Positions 61,651-64,000 of a DNA stretch of 64,000 nucleotides are shown piece after piece. Below the pieces are notes generated by a model. It was not told where the DNA came from, did no database searches, and was given only the letters and a program-made list of their open reading frames with translations. The translations under genes and the position numbers were made by a program. Location of the stretch: NCBI RefSeq assembly GCF_000725385.1, contig NZ_CP008884.1, positions 2,480,001-2,544,000 on the forward strand, written 5' to 3'. How positions within the stretch are numbered: the first letter of the stretch is position 1; each line of letters opens with the position of its first letter. This stretch comes from Dyella japonica A8 (GTDB lineage Bacteria; Pseudomonadota; Gammaproteobacteria; Xanthomonadales; Rhodanobacteraceae).

Positions 61651-63425
61651 GCGAGGGCAAGAAGAAAGTCGCCCTGTGGGACGCACATAGCCGGCAGATC
61701 TACAAGCGCTTGCTCGGCTACTCCGGCCGGTACTGGCCGGTGATACTGATTGCCGCCATCGGTTTCGCCGTGGACGGCGGTGCGCTGGCCGTCTTCACCA
61801 GCGCGTTGCGGCCGATCATGGACACGCTGCTGCAGCAGAAGGATCCGTACCTCATCCGCTGGATGCCGTGGTGGATCATCGCCATTTTCGCGGTGCGCGG
61901 CGTTGCCATCCTGATCAGCAACTACGGCATGGGTTACGTGGCGCGCAACGTGGTGCAATCCATGCAGCGCGATGTGTTCGCCGCCTACCTGCGCCTGCCG
62001 GCATCGTTCTTCGGCAGCGAACACTCGGGCCACCAGGTCTCGCGCATCACCTATACCAGCGAGCAGGTCGCTAGCGCGTCCACTGATGCGTTGAAGGTGG
62101 CGGTGACGGAGAGCATCACCGTCATCAGCATGATCGTGGTCATGCTGCGCAACAGCGTATACCTCACGACGGCCTTGCTGATCCTGGTACCTGCCATCGT
62201 GCTCATCGCCTCGGCGGTGAGTCGTCGCTACCGCATGGTCAGCAGGCGCATCCAGGGCATGATGGGTTCGGTCACCGGCACGGTGGACGAGATGATCAGG
62301 GCCCATCGCGAAGTCCGCATCTATGGCGGGCAGAAGCAGGCCGACGACCGCTTCAAGCAGGTATCCGATCGCGCGCGCTATCTGAACATGAAGATCATCG
62401 CCACCAGCGCCATCTCCGGCTCGTCCATCCAGACGGTAGCTTCGCTGGCGCTCGCGGGCATGGTGTTCCTGGCGTCGCGGCCGGCACAGATCGACCATAT
62501 TTCGCCGGGTGTGTTCATCGCCGTGCTGACCGCCATGGGCGGCATGCTGTCGTCGCTGAAGCGCCTTACCAATGTGCAGTCCAATATGCAGACGGGCATC
62601 GCGGCAGCCGAGAATCTTTTCTCGCTGATGGACCTGCCGCCGGAAGTGGATCGCGGCACCAAGCTGCTCGAGCGCACCAAGGGCGACCTGCGTTTCGACG
62701 ACGTGAGGCTGGTTTATCCCCTCGGCGATTTCGAAGCCTTGTCCGGTGTGGATCTGTATTGCGCACCCGGTACGGTGACGGCGCTGGTGGGACGCTCGGG
62801 CAGCGGCAAGAGCAGCCTGGTCAGCCTGTTGCCCCGTTTCAACGAGCCGAGCAGCGGGCGCATCCTGCTCGACGGTGAGAACTACGAGAACTACACGCTG
62901 GACTCGCTGCGCCACCAGATTGCCTGGGTGGGCCAGAACGTCGTGCTGTTCGATGGCACGGTGGCGGAGAACATCGCCTATGGCGAGCTGGCCGGCGCCA
63001 GTGAGCAGGAAATCATCGCCGCGGCCGAGGCAGCCCATGCGATGGAGTTCATCGCGGGAATGCCCGAGGGCATCCATAGTCCGATCGGCGAGGGCGGCAA
63101 CCGTCTTTCCGGTGGTCAGCGGCAGCGCATAGCCATTGCGCGTGCCATTCTCAAGAACGCGCCAATCCTGGTGCTGGACGAGGCAACGAGCGCACTCGAT
63201 ACCGAGTCCGAGCGACTGATCCAGCAGGCGCTCCAGGGCCTGATGCGCGACCGCACGACGCTGGTGATCGCCCACCGTCTTTCCACCATCGAGCACGCTG
63301 ACCAGATCGCGGTGATGGACCGTGGCCACATCGTTGAGCGTGGCACGCATGCGGAACTGTTGGCTCAAGACGGGCAGTACGCGGCCTTGCACCGCATGCA
63401 GTTCCACAGCCAGCCTGGTGACTGA
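61647..63425 (+). CDS. msbA: Lipid A export ABC transporter MsbA
   Basis: The 592-residue half-transporter fuses six membrane helices (about 30-330) to an ATPase. Walker A is GRSGSGKSSLVSLL, the signature RLSGGQRQRIAIARAI and Walker B ILVLDEATSALD. It flips lipid A-core across the inner membrane. It is followed by lpxK after 9 bp, as in many gammaproteobacteria. Confidence 0.96.
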   Translation: MSEGKKKVALWDAHSRQIYKRLLGYSGRYWPVILIAAIGFAVDGGALAVFTSALRPIMDTLLQQKDPYLIRWMPWWIIAIFAVRGVAILISNYGMGYVARNVVQSMQRDVFAAYLRLPASFFGSEHSGHQVSRITYTSEQVASASTDALKVAVTESITVISMIVVMLRNSVYLTTALLILVPAIVLIASAVSRRYRMVSRRIQGMMGSVTGTVDEMIRAHREVRIYGGQKQADDRFKQVSDRARYLNMKIIATSAISGSSIQTVASLALAGMVFLASRPAQIDHISPGVFIAVLTAMGGMLSSLKRLTNVQSNMQTGIAAAENLFSLMDLPPEVDRGTKLLERTKGDLRFDDVRLVYPLGDFEALSGVDLYCAPGTVTALVGRSGSGKSSLVSLLPRFNEPSSGRILLDGENYENYTLDSLRHQIAWVGQNVVLFDGTVAENIAYGELAGASEQEIIAAAEAAHAMEFIAGMPEGIHSPIGEGGNRLSGGQRQRIAIARAILKNAPILVLDEATSALDTESERLIQQALQGLMRDRTTLVIAHRLSTIEHADQIAVMDRGHIVERGTHAELLAQDGQYAALHRMQFHSQPGD

Positions 63426-63434
63426 GGCCGTCGC

Positions 63435-64000
63435 ATGACGCTTGCCGAACGGCTCGAGTCGGCTTGGTATGGCACGGCCCGAGCGCCGTGGTGGACCACG
63501 CCGCTGTCGTGGCTCTACGGCGCGCTGACGGCATTGCGGCGCGGCCTCTATCGCATCGGCGTGCTGCGCCAAGTGCGCCTGCCGGTGCCGGTGATCGTCA
63601 TTGGCAACCTGAGCGTCGGCGGCACCGGCAAGACCCCACTGACCATTGCTCTGGCCGAGGCGCTGCGCCAGCGCGGTTACACGCCGGGTGTGGTCAGTCG
63701 CGGCTACGGTGGCACGCAGAAAGAGCCGCTGCTGCTGGGCGACGTACCGGACCCGTCCCGGGTGGGCGACGAACCCTGCCTGATCCGGGCCAGTGGCACG
63801 CCGGTAGCGATCGGGCGTGACCGGCCAGCCGCGGCCTGGCTGCTGCTGGCGGCTGGCTGTGACCTGGTCATCGCCGACGATGGCCTGCAGCACTATGCGC
63901 TGGCCCGTGATCTGGAAGTGTGCGTCATCGATGGCGTCCGGCGTTTCGGCAACGGACGCCTGCTTCCGGCCGGTCCGCTGCGCGAGCCGATGTCGCGCCT
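63435..64000 (+). CDS. lpxK: Tetraacyldisaccharide 4'-kinase, partial
   Basis: The gene starts at ATG 63435 and is open at the right edge, so about 188 residues are visible. The P-loop is [20 protein letters not shown], and VSRGYGG and [20 protein letters not shown] match LpxK. It adds the 4'-phosphate to form lipid IVA. A membrane-proximal helix ([20 protein letters not shown]) lies before the P-loop. It closes the exbBD-msbA-lpxK group. Confidence 0.96.
   Translation, partial: MTLAERLESAWYGTARAPWWTTPLSWLYGALTALRRGLYRIGVLRQVRLPVPVIVIGNLSVGGTGKTPLTIALAEALRQRGYTPGVVSRGYGGTQKEPLLLGDVPDPSRVGDEPCLIRASGTPVAIGRDRPAAAWLLLAAGCDLVIADDGLQHYALARDLEVCVIDGVRRFGNGRLLPAGPLREPMSR

Noticed and set aside
61518..63893. 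791-residue minus-strand ORF opposite msbA and lpxK
   Set aside because: Antisense shadow; the plus strand has clear MsbA and LpxK motifs.

Overview
The window is high-GC chromosomal DNA (about 64% by eye) with gammaproteobacterial gene content. The mix points to Xanthomonadales, most likely Rhodanobacteraceae (Dyella, Luteibacter, Rhodanobacter or Frateuria): a Xanthomonas-type metX/serine O-succinyltransferase, a kynurenine monooxygenase, phaR with phaB, exbBD-msbA-lpxK, a DUF1674 gene beside sdhCDAB, and two families of dispersed palindromic repeats. The genus is an inference from family knowledge; no rRNA or marker search was possible.

Layout: 0-5.7 kb holds an adaptor lipoprotein with its TetR regulator, a secreted S15/CocE hydrolase, an AraC/GyrI-like regulator, a VOC protein and an FMN reductase. 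5.7-10.3 kb holds ppk1, an AraC regulator and an Fsr-type efflux pump. 10.6-15.0 kb is a leftward six-gene unit (two DUF4190 proteins, SDR, methyltransferase, pyrD, murB). 15.0-16.8 kb holds an amaB-type aldehyde dehydrogenase and tRNA-Arg(CCT). 16.8-29.2 kb is accessory: small unknown proteins, an orphan RcsB-like regulator, a DcaP-like porin, a 2H phosphoesterase, a DUF2968-like protein, an outer-membrane/secreted protein pair, an RcnB-like protein, a candidate structured RNA with a 30-residue lipopeptide gene, and tRNA-Leu(CAA).

29.2-38.1 kb (leftward) is the complete cytochrome c maturation operon ccmABCDEFGHI, running on into metX and close to a cysteine dioxygenase gene. Between ccmB and ccmC lies a 267-bp element built from nested inverted repeats, and a palindromic repeat is embedded in the start of ccmH. 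38.2-46.6 kb holds DUF3293, kmo, phaB, phaR, then marR-OMF-emrA-emrB, a complete tripartite drug efflux operon. 46.7-50.4 kb holds tatD, two glycine-zipper lipoproteins, a SleB-like hydrolase and ygfZ.

50.5-56.0 kb is a succinate dehydrogenase locus (SDHAF4-like DUF1674 protein, sdhCDAB, a membrane SRPBCC protein, sdhE, ygfX). Apart from ygfZ just upstream, this puts enzyme and assembly factors on one strand. 56.0-64.0 kb carries envelope genes: lolC-lolD, comEC, exbB-exbD-msbA and the start of lpxK, linking lipoprotein release, DNA uptake, proton-motive-force coupling and lipid A flipping and phosphorylation.

The strongest leads are the structured element inside the ccm operon (36532-36798) and the terminator-bearing RNA candidate upstream of the micro-lipoprotein (27188-27405).
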